NCBI GenBank assembly: GCA_002070115.1 | Contig: MWCO01000057.1 | Location: 1-40,655 of the forward strand | Source: Deltaproteobacteria bacterium ADurb.Bin207 | GTDB lineage: Bacteria; Myxococcota_A; Polyangia; Polyangiales; Polyangiaceae | Length of the DNA stretch: 40,655 nucleotides | Reading direction: 5' to 3' | In this document: positions 16,323-23,765 of the stretch, piece by piece | Position numbering within the stretch: the stretch's first letter is position 1 | How the letters are laid out: each line of letters begins with the position of its first letter | Program-made: the position numbers and the translations under genes | The notes under the pieces: generated by a model | What the model was told of the DNA's origin: nothing | Databases searched by the model: none | Seen by the model: only the letters and a program-made list of their open reading frames with translations

Positions 16323-17366
16323 TTATGGAATGTGTACGAAGGTCAACGCCAGGCGTCCATACACCCCGGAGCTTTGGTAGAGGGTCTGAGAGTCCCCGGA
16401 TTCATTGGTAAATTCGATTTGGTGGCGCACCAGCGGCACTCCACCGGATAGACCGAGTCTCATCCCCCAGCTTCGTTCGCCAGGGATTTGGGCATCGACT
16501 CCAACCCAAAGACCGCCAACCCCCGCGGCGCTATCGTTGTTGTGGTCAAAACCAGCCCCTGCTTCCAGAATACGTCCTGCTTGGAAACCAGCACATAGGG
16601 AAGAACGAAAACCGGAAGCTCTCAGCCAAGCCCCGCACCCAGAGCCATCCACCGTCCATCCGGTGATCGTCACACGGCCCACGTCATACGAGACACTGCG
16701 GGGAGGCAACCACGACGCTTCGACGCGAAACGCTCCCCTCCCATGGATGGCTTCCATCCCCACGGTGGTCAGCCAAGTGATTTCCGGCAAGACGCCGACT
16801 TGTGCCGCGGCACCAAGCCCAAATCCAAGCTGCCACGGCTCCGTTTCCTGCACAACCGCAGGCTTGGGCCTCGGACGCGCCACAGCAGCCAGGGGGGCCG
16901 GCGCAACCGCCACCACAGGAACGTGCAGCCTCAATGTGCTCTGTTGATAGTCTATCATCAACGCCACAGACAATGGTACCGCCGCATTCAACGTCGAGCA
17001 TGTCCGATCCTCACTCTCCAATTCGCGCCGCCCGATCGGACTGCCGTTCGCATCGTGGAGCGATATCCGCACCACAGGTTTTCCCGCTTCCAACACCACC
17101 GCCCCTTCCAAGACCAAATCGGGGTTATTTTCAATAAAAACACTACGTTGTAGCCTATCCTCGACATCTTTCACAAGCGTCTTGGCGTCGATACATGTAG
17201 GGTCTTGCGTGCGATTCTCCCACAACAGGCGGACCCGAATCGGGCGCATCTCCTGCTGTTGGGCTTCGCAAGGGGAAACGACACCGACAAGACAAAGGAC
17301 GCAAGCGACCCACGGTCTGGGCCAGCGGCCGATGGACATCGGGTCGACACGCAGGTTGACAGGCAT
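16323..17366 (-). CDS. Secreted, probably outer-membrane beta-barrel protein
   Basis: From the ATG at 17366 the protein has 347 residues with a signal peptide (PWVACVLCLVGVVSPCEA, cleavage before QQQ). A mixed N-terminal domain follows (about 40-150), then a Pro-rich linker (ARPRPKPAVV), then about 170 residues of alternating amphipathic strands with many Gly and aromatic residues (FGLGAAAQVG, AFRVEASWLP, VGGLWVGVDA, GRLALTFVHIP), typical of a beta-barrel. The frame continues to 17441, but that part is not signal-like. No specific family was recognised. It is the first gene of the sigma factor operon and may be a target or sensor of that pathway. Confidence 0.7.
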   Translation of the reverse strand: MPVNLRVDPMSIGRWPRPWVACVLCLVGVVSPCEAQQQEMRPIRVRLLWENRTQDPTCIDAKTLVKDVEDRLQRSVFIENNPDLVLEGAVVLEAGKPVVRISLHDANGSPIGRRELESEDRTCSTLNAAVPLSVALMIDYQQSTLRLHVPVVAVAPAPLAAVARPRPKPAVVQETEPWQLGFGLGAAAQVGVLPEITWLTTVGMEAIHGRGAFRVEASWLPPRSVSYDVGRVTITGWTVDGSGCGAWLRASGFRSSLCAGFQAGRILEAGAGFDHNNDSAAGVGGLWVGVDAQIPGERSWGMRLGLSGGVPLVRHQIEFTNESGDSQTLYQSSGVYGRLALTFVHIP

Positions 17367-17513
17367 CGTGCTTCCGGTCCTACAAAGAACGCATTCAGTT
17401 ATCCAGGGTATTGTGTGCGCGATGGGTCGTTGTTCGTGCAAACGGCAGGAACCACATCGAAAAGTGCAGCGAATCGGGGACGGTAGTGAATGTTTAAAGG
17501 GTTCTGCCGAGGT

Positions 17514-18626
17514 TCATTGGTTCTGGGCTTCAGCGGCAAGCTGCGAGGTCTGGTCGCTTGCGACGAGGAGTCGACAAAGGGGTAGGCGCAAGGAACGTGA
17601 TGAAGGCAACGGGCCATAGCCAAGGCGCCCCATGGCAACCGTGTGGCGAGCCATCGAGGTTCCTAACTGTCTTTCCAAGCGCTTGGCCAACCGGGCAGCC
17701 CGGTCGTGGATAGCCGGCACGGATGTGAAGTTTCTGCCTTGCCGTATGTAGCGGGAGAAGATCACGGGCGTCATCTCGGGTTGCAAAACCAGCCCCAGAC
17801 TCGTGGCCGTAAGCCACAATCGCTGCAGGGAACGACCGGCCATGACGAAATCGTCGATGGTCGAGGGCTCTTGTTCAGCAACCAGGGCGAAATGGGCGGC
17901 GCAGCGCAAACCAGGGATCAGGTCGAGTTGCAGACGCGGCACCCATGTTCCCCCGAGCCAGGTGTTGAGAAAGCGAACTCGTTCCCACCGTTGCAAGGCC
18001 CAGCGCATGAGCCGAGTGGTCAGCGGATCGACACCGACGGCTCGATCGGGGACTCGGTCATCACTGAATTGTGCATTCCATTCAATGATATCGCGATGCG
18101 TAGGGTAGGCTTCTGGCATGGTGAGACGGTTTTTGGCGTTTGCGGCCATGAAGCGCGCCATGTTCCAGCGTTGGGCAAGCCCTTCGAACCACAGGATGCG
18201 ATAGCCGGTAACACTCGAGGAAAGAGCGTCTTTATGGGCTTCGGATAGAGGGCGAGAAGACATGGCCCTTCGCTGCACGGCTCTTTTCTCGATCATCGCA
18301 GCAAGCGGATGGGGGCGCGAATCCTGATGCGCGGTCAGGGTTATTTCGTAGACGGGGGCGCTATCTGCACTTGACGTTTTTCGCGCCATGTCAGCCCGAA
18401 GCCCTTCGGTCGTGGCAGCGATGGCCAAGGTTTCCAAAAGGGCACCTTGAGCAATCTGACTCGCATGACCGTCGAGATCGTACACGCAATGGGCGCGCGT
18501 ATCGTGACCGAGTATGTGGAGCCGGTCCTTGCCGAGCACCTGGAAACGCCAGGGTTGCGTATTGTCACCACTGGGAGCCCAGCGGGCCAGAGCCAGGATA
18601 CGCTGAATGGGAAATATGTTCATCAT
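17514..18626 (-). CDS. Nitroreductase-fold FMN protein, Rv1355c C-terminal-domain type
   Basis: A 370-residue protein opening with the nitroreductase signature ILALARWAPSGDNTQPWRF (residues 10-28), then RAVQRRAMSSRPLS (about 113-126). Later segments AHFALVAE and FVMAGRSLQRLWLTATSLGLVLQPEMTP correspond to the FMN-site helix and the catalytic-fold core. The family uses FMN and NAD(P)H, but this longer divergent branch has no known substrate; it is related in style to the second half of the Rv1355c (MoeY)-type proteins, whose first half is ThiF-like. A ThiF-like gene of matching type lies at 5901 in this window. GAGG precedes two adjacent ATG codons (18626 and 18623). It is transcribed alone, and the gene downstream on the same strand begins 148 bases later. 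Confidence 0.82.
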   Translation of the reverse strand: MMNIFPIQRILALARWAPSGDNTQPWRFQVLGKDRLHILGHDTRAHCVYDLDGHASQIAQGALLETLAIAATTEGLRADMARKTSSADSAPVYEITLTAHQDSRPHPLAAMIEKRAVQRRAMSSRPLSEAHKDALSSSVTGYRILWFEGLAQRWNMARFMAANAKNRLTMPEAYPTHRDIIEWNAQFSDDRVPDRAVGVDPLTTRLMRWALQRWERVRFLNTWLGGTWVPRLQLDLIPGLRCAAHFALVAEQEPSTIDDFVMAGRSLQRLWLTATSLGLVLQPEMTPVIFSRYIRQGRNFTSVPAIHDRAARLAKRLERQLGTSMARHTVAMGRLGYGPLPSSRSLRLPLCRLLVASDQTSQLAAEAQNQ

Positions 18627-18943
18627 TTTGCCTCTTCACACGGTGGGATGGCTTGCGTTGTGCCTGGTTGCCTTTGCCCGATGTGGACTCCGAAGCCTCG
18701 TGCGGGCCGAGCTTCATGGTGGAGTCCTTCGCTCGACGCGCCTTGGAGCCGACGGTGGGCTTTGGAGTAAGCTGTGCCGTGAAGGGTTGGGTTTTCTGAG
18801 GGTGTTGTTCAGAAGATGTCGAAAGACAGGCAGGGCCTGAGGCAGGAGGCGAGCGCTTCCGCCCCAAGAAGGAGCTTGCCTCGTTTTCTATCGTTTCGTT
18901 CGAAAAGGATGAAGATAGGCGGGGCGGAGGAGTGGTTTTGGCT
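18627..18943. other. Intergenic stretch between dsbD-like and nitroreductase-like genes
   Basis: This should hold the promoter of the nitroreductase-like gene. Two open frames cross it (minus 18565-18867, TTG start, a Ser/Lys/Pro-rich 100 codons overlapping the nitroreductase; and plus 18607-18840). Neither has a domain, a good ribosome site or gene-like composition. No RNA or terminator was recognised. Confidence 0.45.
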
Positions 18944-20320
18944 TTATTTCACCCGACGCAGCGAGTTGATGAAAACGCTTGGGGGCACGAAGTCCGTCAG
19001 ACGCTCCACCTCGTTTCCCTTGGCATCGAGGAGGATGACGGTGGGCAAACCAACCACACGATATTTTTTCTGTAATTCCATCACTTTGGGGTCATCGTCT
19101 TGGGTAGCATCGATTTTTAGCAACACGAAGCGTCCGAGTTCGGCTCGGACTGTGCTTTCCGGGAAGGTTTCGCGAGCCAGACGTTTGCAGGCGCTGCACC
19201 ACTCCGCCGTAAAATCGACCAGCATGGGTTTGTTACCCGCTTTGGCCGCGGCGAGAGCTTCCGTTTCGTCGGTTTTCCAGTCGAAAGCTTCGCCACCGTC
19301 CGAGGAAGAAGTGTCTTGATCGCTGAATTCCTTAGGTTTTTCCAGCCAGGCGAGCAAAAAGGCCAGCCCGCCGATGGTCAACACCAGGCCTATGGTTTTT
19401 CGGACAGCCCGCCCTGGTCCTTCGTCGAAGTTCAGATGGATGGCCCCCAAGGCAATGCCCACGACGGCCAGGGCGCCAGCCACTAGCGGCACGGACACGG
19501 CGGAAGGCAGCGAGGCGGTGAGCTGGGGAAAGGCATTTTTGACGAGGTAAAGGGCCACGACGGCCAGGACGATGCCGAAAAACGATTTGATGGCGACCAT
19601 CCATTTTCCGCTTTTGGGGAGGCGGACAGCGAACGTTCCGACGAGCCAAAAAGGAACACCAAGTCCGAGAGAGAAAGCGAAAAGAGCGGCCGCACCGAGC
19701 CACGGGTTCTGGGTTTTTCCGATCCACAAAAGGATGCCTGTGAGAACGGGGCCGGTACAGGGAGCTGCCACCACGCCGCTGATGAGCCCCAGCACGAAGG
19801 CGCCGCCATAGCCAACGCCTCCCATGGTGGCGAGTTTGTTGGTGAGTTTGGAAGGGAGAACGAATTCGAAAAGGCCGAACATCGAGCCGGCGAGCGCGAG
19901 AAAAACCAAGGCGATGCCGATGATGACCCATCGATTGGACAAAGCCGCGCCGAACAGACTTCCCGTCAGTCCAGCCACCAAGCCCATGGGCGTGAACATG
20001 GCGGCGATACCGAGAACGAATACCGTGGACAGGAGCATGGCCTCGCGCCGGGACTTGGATTGTCGCGCGCCGAATACGCTGACGGTCACGGCGATCATCG
20101 GGTACACGCAAGGGGTGAGACTGGTGAGAAAGCCTCCCAGGGCAGCGGCTAACGCCGCGTAAATAGGTCCTTTTTCGAGAGCCGAGGTAAATCGATCCGC
20201 CACGTCGGAAGCGTAGGCCGCGGAAGGTATGGCCAAGATGAGCCATGCGATGAGCATGGCGACGGCACGGGGGTGGCGTGGGGGGGTCATCGTGGGACGA
20301 GACAAAGTCATCGTGAACAA
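18944..20320 (-). CDS. dsbD: Thiol:disulfide interchange protein DsbD, form lacking the alpha domain
   Basis: A 458-residue inner-membrane protein that passes electrons from cytoplasmic thioredoxin to periplasmic thiol proteins. After a signal-like helix (about 20-38) come the DsbD beta domain with eight or so transmembrane helices and its two redox cysteines, SLTPCVYP (Cys71) and AAPCTGP (Cys188), and a C-terminal thioredoxin-like gamma domain with VDFTAEWCSAC (Cys375, Cys378) and GLPTVILLD. The periplasmic alpha domain of E. coli DsbD is absent, so electrons go from the gamma domain straight to a separate partner. The start may also be the ATG at 20311 or 20290. It lies 92 bases downstream of a small lipoprotein gene on the same strand. 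Confidence 0.92.
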   Translation of the reverse strand: MFTMTLSRPTMTPPRHPRAVAMLIAWLILAIPSAAYASDVADRFTSALEKGPIYAALAAALGGFLTSLTPCVYPMIAVTVSVFGARQSKSRREAMLLSTVFVLGIAAMFTPMGLVAGLTGSLFGAALSNRWVIIGIALVFLALAGSMFGLFEFVLPSKLTNKLATMGGVGYGGAFVLGLISGVVAAPCTGPVLTGILLWIGKTQNPWLGAAALFAFSLGLGVPFWLVGTFAVRLPKSGKWMVAIKSFFGIVLAVVALYLVKNAFPQLTASLPSAVSVPLVAGALAVVGIALGAIHLNFDEGPGRAVRKTIGLVLTIGGLAFLLAWLEKPKEFSDQDTSSSDGGEAFDWKTDETEALAAAKAGNKPMLVDFTAEWCSACKRLARETFPESTVRAELGRFVLLKIDATQDDDPKVMELQKKYRVVGLPTVILLDAKGNEVERLTDFVPPSVFINSLRRVK

Positions 20321-20412
20321 ACCCTATGGTACGGGAGGATGTGTTTGCGTAGGGGGCTCATCGGCCCTCGTGTCAGAGCCAAGCGCGGGCGCCATCGATT
20401 CAGGGGGAAAAA

Positions 20413-20745
20413 TCATCGAAGGCATCTTTGTGTGATGTCTTTCGAGGAGGAGGCGTTGTCGATACAGGTCATGGCGGCGTCGGTAATTCGCTTGCCGACG
20501 CAGCCGGTGATGAGTTCATCGCGTTTTTTTCTACGAGTTTCCGCTTTTCGTTGTTCGATGAGGTCTGGGTTGGTGATGCCTTGTTCTTTGAGTTCGAGTT
20601 CGACGATTCGATCGATGATATGCTCACAATCCTTTTCGGTGGCGTAGCGGCAACCGAAGGCGAGCAGGGAGATCAACACGAGCGGAGCAAACCGGGAGGG
20701 GGACACGCGCGGCAGTGTACTCGACCCTCGTCCGCGCGCAACCAT
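20413..20745 (-). CDS. Small cysteine-bearing lipoprotein of unknown function
   Basis: A 110-residue protein with a lipoprotein signal (FAPLVLISLLAFGC) and a mature helical part containing DCEHIIDRIVELELKEQGI, a charged stretch, then three spaced cysteines (TGCVGKR, MTCIDNAS, QRCLR). The ATG at 20745 gives a long 31-residue signal; a GTG at 20706 would give a normal 18-residue one and would leave more room for the promoter of the divergent TPR gene, so I consider that start likely too. No family was recognised. The same-strand neighbour dsbD suggests a periplasmic thiol or disulfide context, but this is only positional. Confidence 0.72.
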   Translation of the reverse strand: MVARGRGSSTLPRVSPSRFAPLVLISLLAFGCRYATEKDCEHIIDRIVELELKEQGITNPDLIEQRKAETRRKKRDELITGCVGKRITDAAMTCIDNASSSKDITQRCLR

Positions 20746-20765
20746 GGTGGATTTCTGGACGAATT

Positions 20766-21530
20766 ATGCAGGCTTGCTACGCTAAAACCATAGTGCGCGA
20801 GCGAGCGAAACCTGAAGACTGGACGCCGGAAACCATGTTGCAGCGAGCCATCGCGGCAAAAACGGCCACGACAAGAGCCAAGTATGCACGTCTTGGATTG
20901 TCGACGGAGCAGCCTTTGGATCGGACGACGCAATCGTTGTTGCTTCGTCAGCTATATCTTTCGTATTTCGAGAGTGAGAATTTCGAAAAAGCGTTGGAGA
21001 TTGCGGAGCAGATACTGGCATTGGGCATCATGCTGGACGTCTGTCGTCAGGACATGGCGCGGACGTTGTTGTCGTTGGGGCAATTGGATGCGGCGGTAGA
21101 GCATTTGCGATTGGCGGCGCGCGCAGCTCCAGCGAGCCGTCGTTCCTTTCATTGGTGGACGTTGGGCAGTGTGCTTTACTTGGCGGGGCGGCTGGAAGAA
21201 GCGGAAGGGGCGTTGCGACGAGCCGTGCGTTGGGGGACGACAGCTCGGCCGTTATACGATGCCCAACTGGCATTGATTCAGCTTGAAATGGGGCAATCCG
21301 TGGCCGATGTGGACGATGTGGTGGAAAGGCTGGAGGAGGCTCCTTGTGGTCAGGGTTATGGTCGGTTCGTGCTCGGCATGCTTTGTCTTCGCGCAGGTTT
21401 TGCTTCGAAAGGCGAGCATTACTTGCGTCTGTTTCTCAAACGACTTCACCAGGGGCGCAAAGCCACGGCTCTTTCGTTGTCCGGAGAGATTGCCATCGCC
21501 CAGGAGCAACTTCGACGGCTGGCTGGTTGA
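20766..21530 (+). CDS. Tetratricopeptide-repeat protein
   Basis: A 254-residue protein made of helical pairs of TPR type: LLRQLYLSYFESENFEKALEIAEQIL, ARTLLSLGQLDAAVEHLRLAARAAP, WWTLGSVLYLAGRLEEAEGALRRAV and GMLCLRAGFASKGEHYLRLFL. There is no signal peptide, so it is probably cytoplasmic and acts as a protein-binding scaffold. The ATG at 20766 is preferred to one at 20715, which would overlap the divergent lipoprotein gene. It ends three bases before the convergent stop of the next gene. The partner is unknown. Confidence 0.82.
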   Translation: MQACYAKTIVRERAKPEDWTPETMLQRAIAAKTATTRAKYARLGLSTEQPLDRTTQSLLLRQLYLSYFESENFEKALEIAEQILALGIMLDVCRQDMARTLLSLGQLDAAVEHLRLAARAAPASRRSFHWWTLGSVLYLAGRLEEAEGALRRAVRWGTTARPLYDAQLALIQLEMGQSVADVDDVVERLEEAPCGQGYGRFVLGMLCLRAGFASKGEHYLRLFLKRLHQGRKATALSLSGEIAIAQEQLRRLAG

Positions 21531-21533
21531 GGC

Positions 21534-21866
21534 TCATCGAGCGGAGGGGTCTTCGGTGGTGCCGGCGACACCGCGGTATCGGAGCATGGAATCGGATTGT
21601 GGTTCGGGGGCCTCGGGGACTTCGACGACGATGTTGCCGCCGAGTTTGCATACTTCGTCTTGCAAAGCGCGAATGCAATCGCTGTCGGCATCGTTTTTTC
21701 CGCAGGGAGCCTGGACATCACCGAGGGTGGTGAATTCGACGTTTTTGGGGACTCCGACGCGGTAGACGGTGACGGGGCAGCCGGCAGGGTGTGGTGGTAA
21801 GGTTGGAGGGGGAAGAGCAGCACACCCCACACAAAGCGCCAAGGCAGACAAACGTAGGCAGGTCAT
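21534..21866 (-). CDS. Small lipoprotein, RcsF/DUF4156-like
   Basis: A 110-residue protein with a short signal ([12 protein letters not shown]) and a compact domain with four cysteines: [23 protein letters not shown], and [16 protein letters not shown]. The pattern of an FTTLGDV strand followed by a helix ending in LGGNIVV recalls the small RcsF/DUF4156 fold of outer-membrane lipoproteins; this is a loose match by eye. Its ATG overlaps the stop of glyQ (ATGA at 21863-21866), so it is translated from the glyQ message, where glyS would usually be. The function is unknown. Confidence 0.72.
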   Translation of the reverse strand: MTCLRLSALALCVGCAALPPPTLPPHPAGCPVTVYRVGVPKNVEFTTLGDVQAPCGKNDADSDCIRALQDEVCKLGGNIVVEVPEAPEPQSDSMLRYRGVAGTTEDPSAR

Positions 21867-22762
21867 GGGGACTCCGGAAGGTGCAGCAGGGGAAAGCCCA
21901 GGGCTTGGCGTTGTGCGACAAAGGATTCGGCGACTTGACGTGCGAGCAAGCGGACGCGTCCGATGAACCGTTGTCGTTCGGTGACGCCAATGGCGCCGCG
22001 GGCATCGAGGACGTTGAAGTGGTGTGCGGCTTTCACCACGTAATCATAAGCTGGCAAGACCAGGGTTCGAAGGGGGTCTTTGGATAGGGAAAGCAGACGT
22101 TTGGCTTCGGCTTCGCAGCGGTCGAAAGCGGCAAAATGCGCGGCTACGTCGGCGAATTCGAAGTTGTAGGAAGACCATTCCCATTCGCCGCGTTGGAATA
22201 GTTCGCCGTAGCGGACGCGGTCATTGAATTGCAGGTCGTACACGTTATCGACATCTTGCAGGTACATGGCGATACGTTCGAGGCCGTAGGTGAGTTCGCC
22301 GGTCACGGGTTTGCAGTCGATGCCACCGACTTGTTGGAAGTAGGTGTATTGTGAGACTTCGAGCCCATCGATCCACACTTGCCAACCCAAACCCCAGGCA
22401 CCGAGGGTAGGGGATTCCCAATCGTCTTCGATGAAGCGGACATCGTGGGCAAGCGGTTCGGTGCCGATGGCCCGCAAGGATTCGAGGTACAAGTCTTGAA
22501 GGTCGAGGGGGGAGGGTTTGAGGATGACCTGCAGTTGGTGAAACTGCTGTAAACGATTGGGATTTTCGCCGTAGCGGCCATCGCTGGGTCTGCGGGACGG
22601 TTCGACGAAAGCGACGTTCCACGGTTCTGGGCCCAGGGCGCGCAGGAAGGTAGCGGGGTTGTAGGTACCCGCTCCCACTTCGGAATTATAAGGCTGAACG
22701 ATGACGCAGCCATGATTGGCCCAGAAGGCTTGCAGCGTGAGAATCAGGTCTTGGAAGTGCAT
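21863..22762 (-). CDS. glyQ: Glycine--tRNA ligase alpha subunit
   Basis: A 299-residue alpha chain of the bacterial alpha2-beta2 glycyl-tRNA synthetase, which forms glycyl-adenylate and charges tRNA-Gly together with GlyS. Family motifs are plain from the first residues: [52 protein letters not shown] as [19 protein letters not shown], the [22 protein letters not shown] block and ELTYGLERI. The frame runs further upstream, but the ATG at 22762 matches the family start. The beta subunit gene glyS, usually immediately downstream, is not there; an RcsF-like lipoprotein gene overlaps instead. The gene is divergent from rpmH. Confidence 0.96.
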   Translation of the reverse strand: MHFQDLILTLQAFWANHGCVIVQPYNSEVGAGTYNPATFLRALGPEPWNVAFVEPSRRPSDGRYGENPNRLQQFHQLQVILKPSPLDLQDLYLESLRAIGTEPLAHDVRFIEDDWESPTLGAWGLGWQVWIDGLEVSQYTYFQQVGGIDCKPVTGELTYGLERIAMYLQDVDNVYDLQFNDRVRYGELFQRGEWEWSSYNFEFADVAAHFAAFDRCEAEAKRLLSLSKDPLRTLVLPAYDYVVKAAHHFNVLDARGAIGVTERQRFIGRVRLLARQVAESFVAQRQALGFPLLHLPESP

Positions 22763-22954
22763 CGGTGGTTCCGTTGTCGAGGGTCGATTTACCCTGCCTC
22801 GACCCCAGCGTAAACCAGAAGTGAAAGGATGAAATAGCAACTTGCCTGACGTGGGGTCGAGCGGGGCCCCATCGGTTCGAACTTCGGGCGTTCATAGGTC
22901 TTGACTACATGCCGTCAAGCGTGCCAGAGTCCCGGCCCCTTTGAGGTAGCAGCG

Positions 22955-23104
22955 ATGAAACGCACGTATCAACCCCATAATCGAAGCCGTCTTCGCACCC
23001 ACGGCTTTCGTAAACGCAATTCCTCGGCCTCCGGACGCAAAGTTCTGCGCAATCGTCGTTTGAAGGGACGCAAGCGCCTCGCCCCCACGACCTACAAGAA
23101 GTAG
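22955..23104 (+). CDS. rpmH: 50S ribosomal protein L34
   Basis: A 49-residue basic protein with the L34 sequence pattern [18 protein letters not shown] and the [15 protein letters not shown] tail. It binds 23S rRNA in the large subunit. GAGGT lies upstream of the ATG. Its TAG stop overlaps the GTG start of rnpA by one base. It is the first gene of the conserved rpmH-rnpA-yidD-yidC-khpB order. I found no DnaA boxes or dnaA next to it, although this cluster often lies near the replication origin. Confidence 0.97.
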   Translation: MKRTYQPHNRSRLRTHGFRKRNSSASGRKVLRNRRLKGRKRLAPTTYKK

Positions 23105-23508
23105 TGTCTGCCTCTTGCGCGGTGATCGCTGAAGACCATCGTTCTTTGCGTTTGACGCGCGACCGACGGCTTCGTCACCGTCGGGACTTCGTCCGCATCC
23201 AATCGACTGGAGTTCGCGTAACGACGGAGCATTTCGTGTTCTTGATGGCCCCTCGCACAGCCCCTGCTCCGAGCCGACTTGGCATTACGGTCACGAAAAA
23301 AGTCGGTTGTGCGGTGGTGCGCAATCGGGCCAAACGACTCATCCGCGAAACGTTCCGAACCCTATCCGAGCGATTGCCCCGCGACGTGGACGTGGTAGTC
23401 ATCGTTCGCAAAGCCTTACACGGTCAAACCACAAATAGCGTCATGCGCGAATGGTTGGCGGTCGAAGCTTTGCTACATCGTCGTGCAGCCATGGGGAGAA
23501 GCACATGA
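23104..23508 (+). CDS. rnpA: Ribonuclease P protein component
   Basis: A 134-residue basic protein that assists the RNase P RNA in removing tRNA 5' leaders. It shows LRHRRDFVRIQSTG near the N-terminus, LGITVTKKVGCAVVRNRAKRLIRETFR (about 59-85) containing the RNR signature, and DVDVVVIVRKAL. It starts at GTG sharing its first base with the rpmH stop, and its own stop overlaps yidD (ATGA at 23505-23508), so the three are translationally coupled. Confidence 0.96.
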   Translation: MSASCAVIAEDHRSLRLTRDRRLRHRRDFVRIQSTGVRVTTEHFVFLMAPRTAPAPSRLGITVTKKVGCAVVRNRAKRLIRETFRTLSERLPRDVDVVVIVRKALHGQTTNSVMREWLAVEALLHRRAAMGRST

Positions 23509-23747
23509 TCGTCAAGCTGCTTTTGCTAATGATTCGCGCGTATCAGCTTACGATTTCGCCGTTGCTTGGCCCGGTCTGCCGGTTCGAGCCTTCTTGCTCG
23601 CGATATACGATGGCTTGCCTTCGTGACCACGGTTTATTTCGCGGCTCATGGTTTTCCATCAAGCGCATCTGCAGGTGCCATCCTTTCCACCCTGGAGGCT
23701 ACGATCCTCCTCCCTTGCCGACCTCCGGCCACCGTCCTCATTCATGA
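23505..23747 (+). CDS. yidD: Membrane protein insertion efficiency factor YidD
   Basis: An 80-residue protein with the YidD pattern: YQLTISPLLGPVCRFEPSCSRYTMACLRDHGLFRGSW, with conserved cysteines, then IKRICRCHPFHPGGYDP. It sits at the inner membrane face and helps the Sec/YidC insertion route. Its ATG overlaps the rnpA stop, and yidC follows 18 bases later. Confidence 0.95.
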   Translation: MIVKLLLLMIRAYQLTISPLLGPVCRFEPSCSRYTMACLRDHGLFRGSWFSIKRICRCHPFHPGGYDPPPLPTSGHRPHS

Positions 23748-23765
23748 GGCCGAGTTGAAAGCAAC

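Noticed and set aside
18565..18867. 100-codon Ser/Lys/Pro-rich minus-strand frame
   Set aside because: TTG start, no ribosome site, 62-base overlap with the nitroreductase gene and no recognisable domain.
22763..22954. Replication origin next to rpmH
   Set aside because: No DnaA-box cluster or dnaA gene is visible in the gap.
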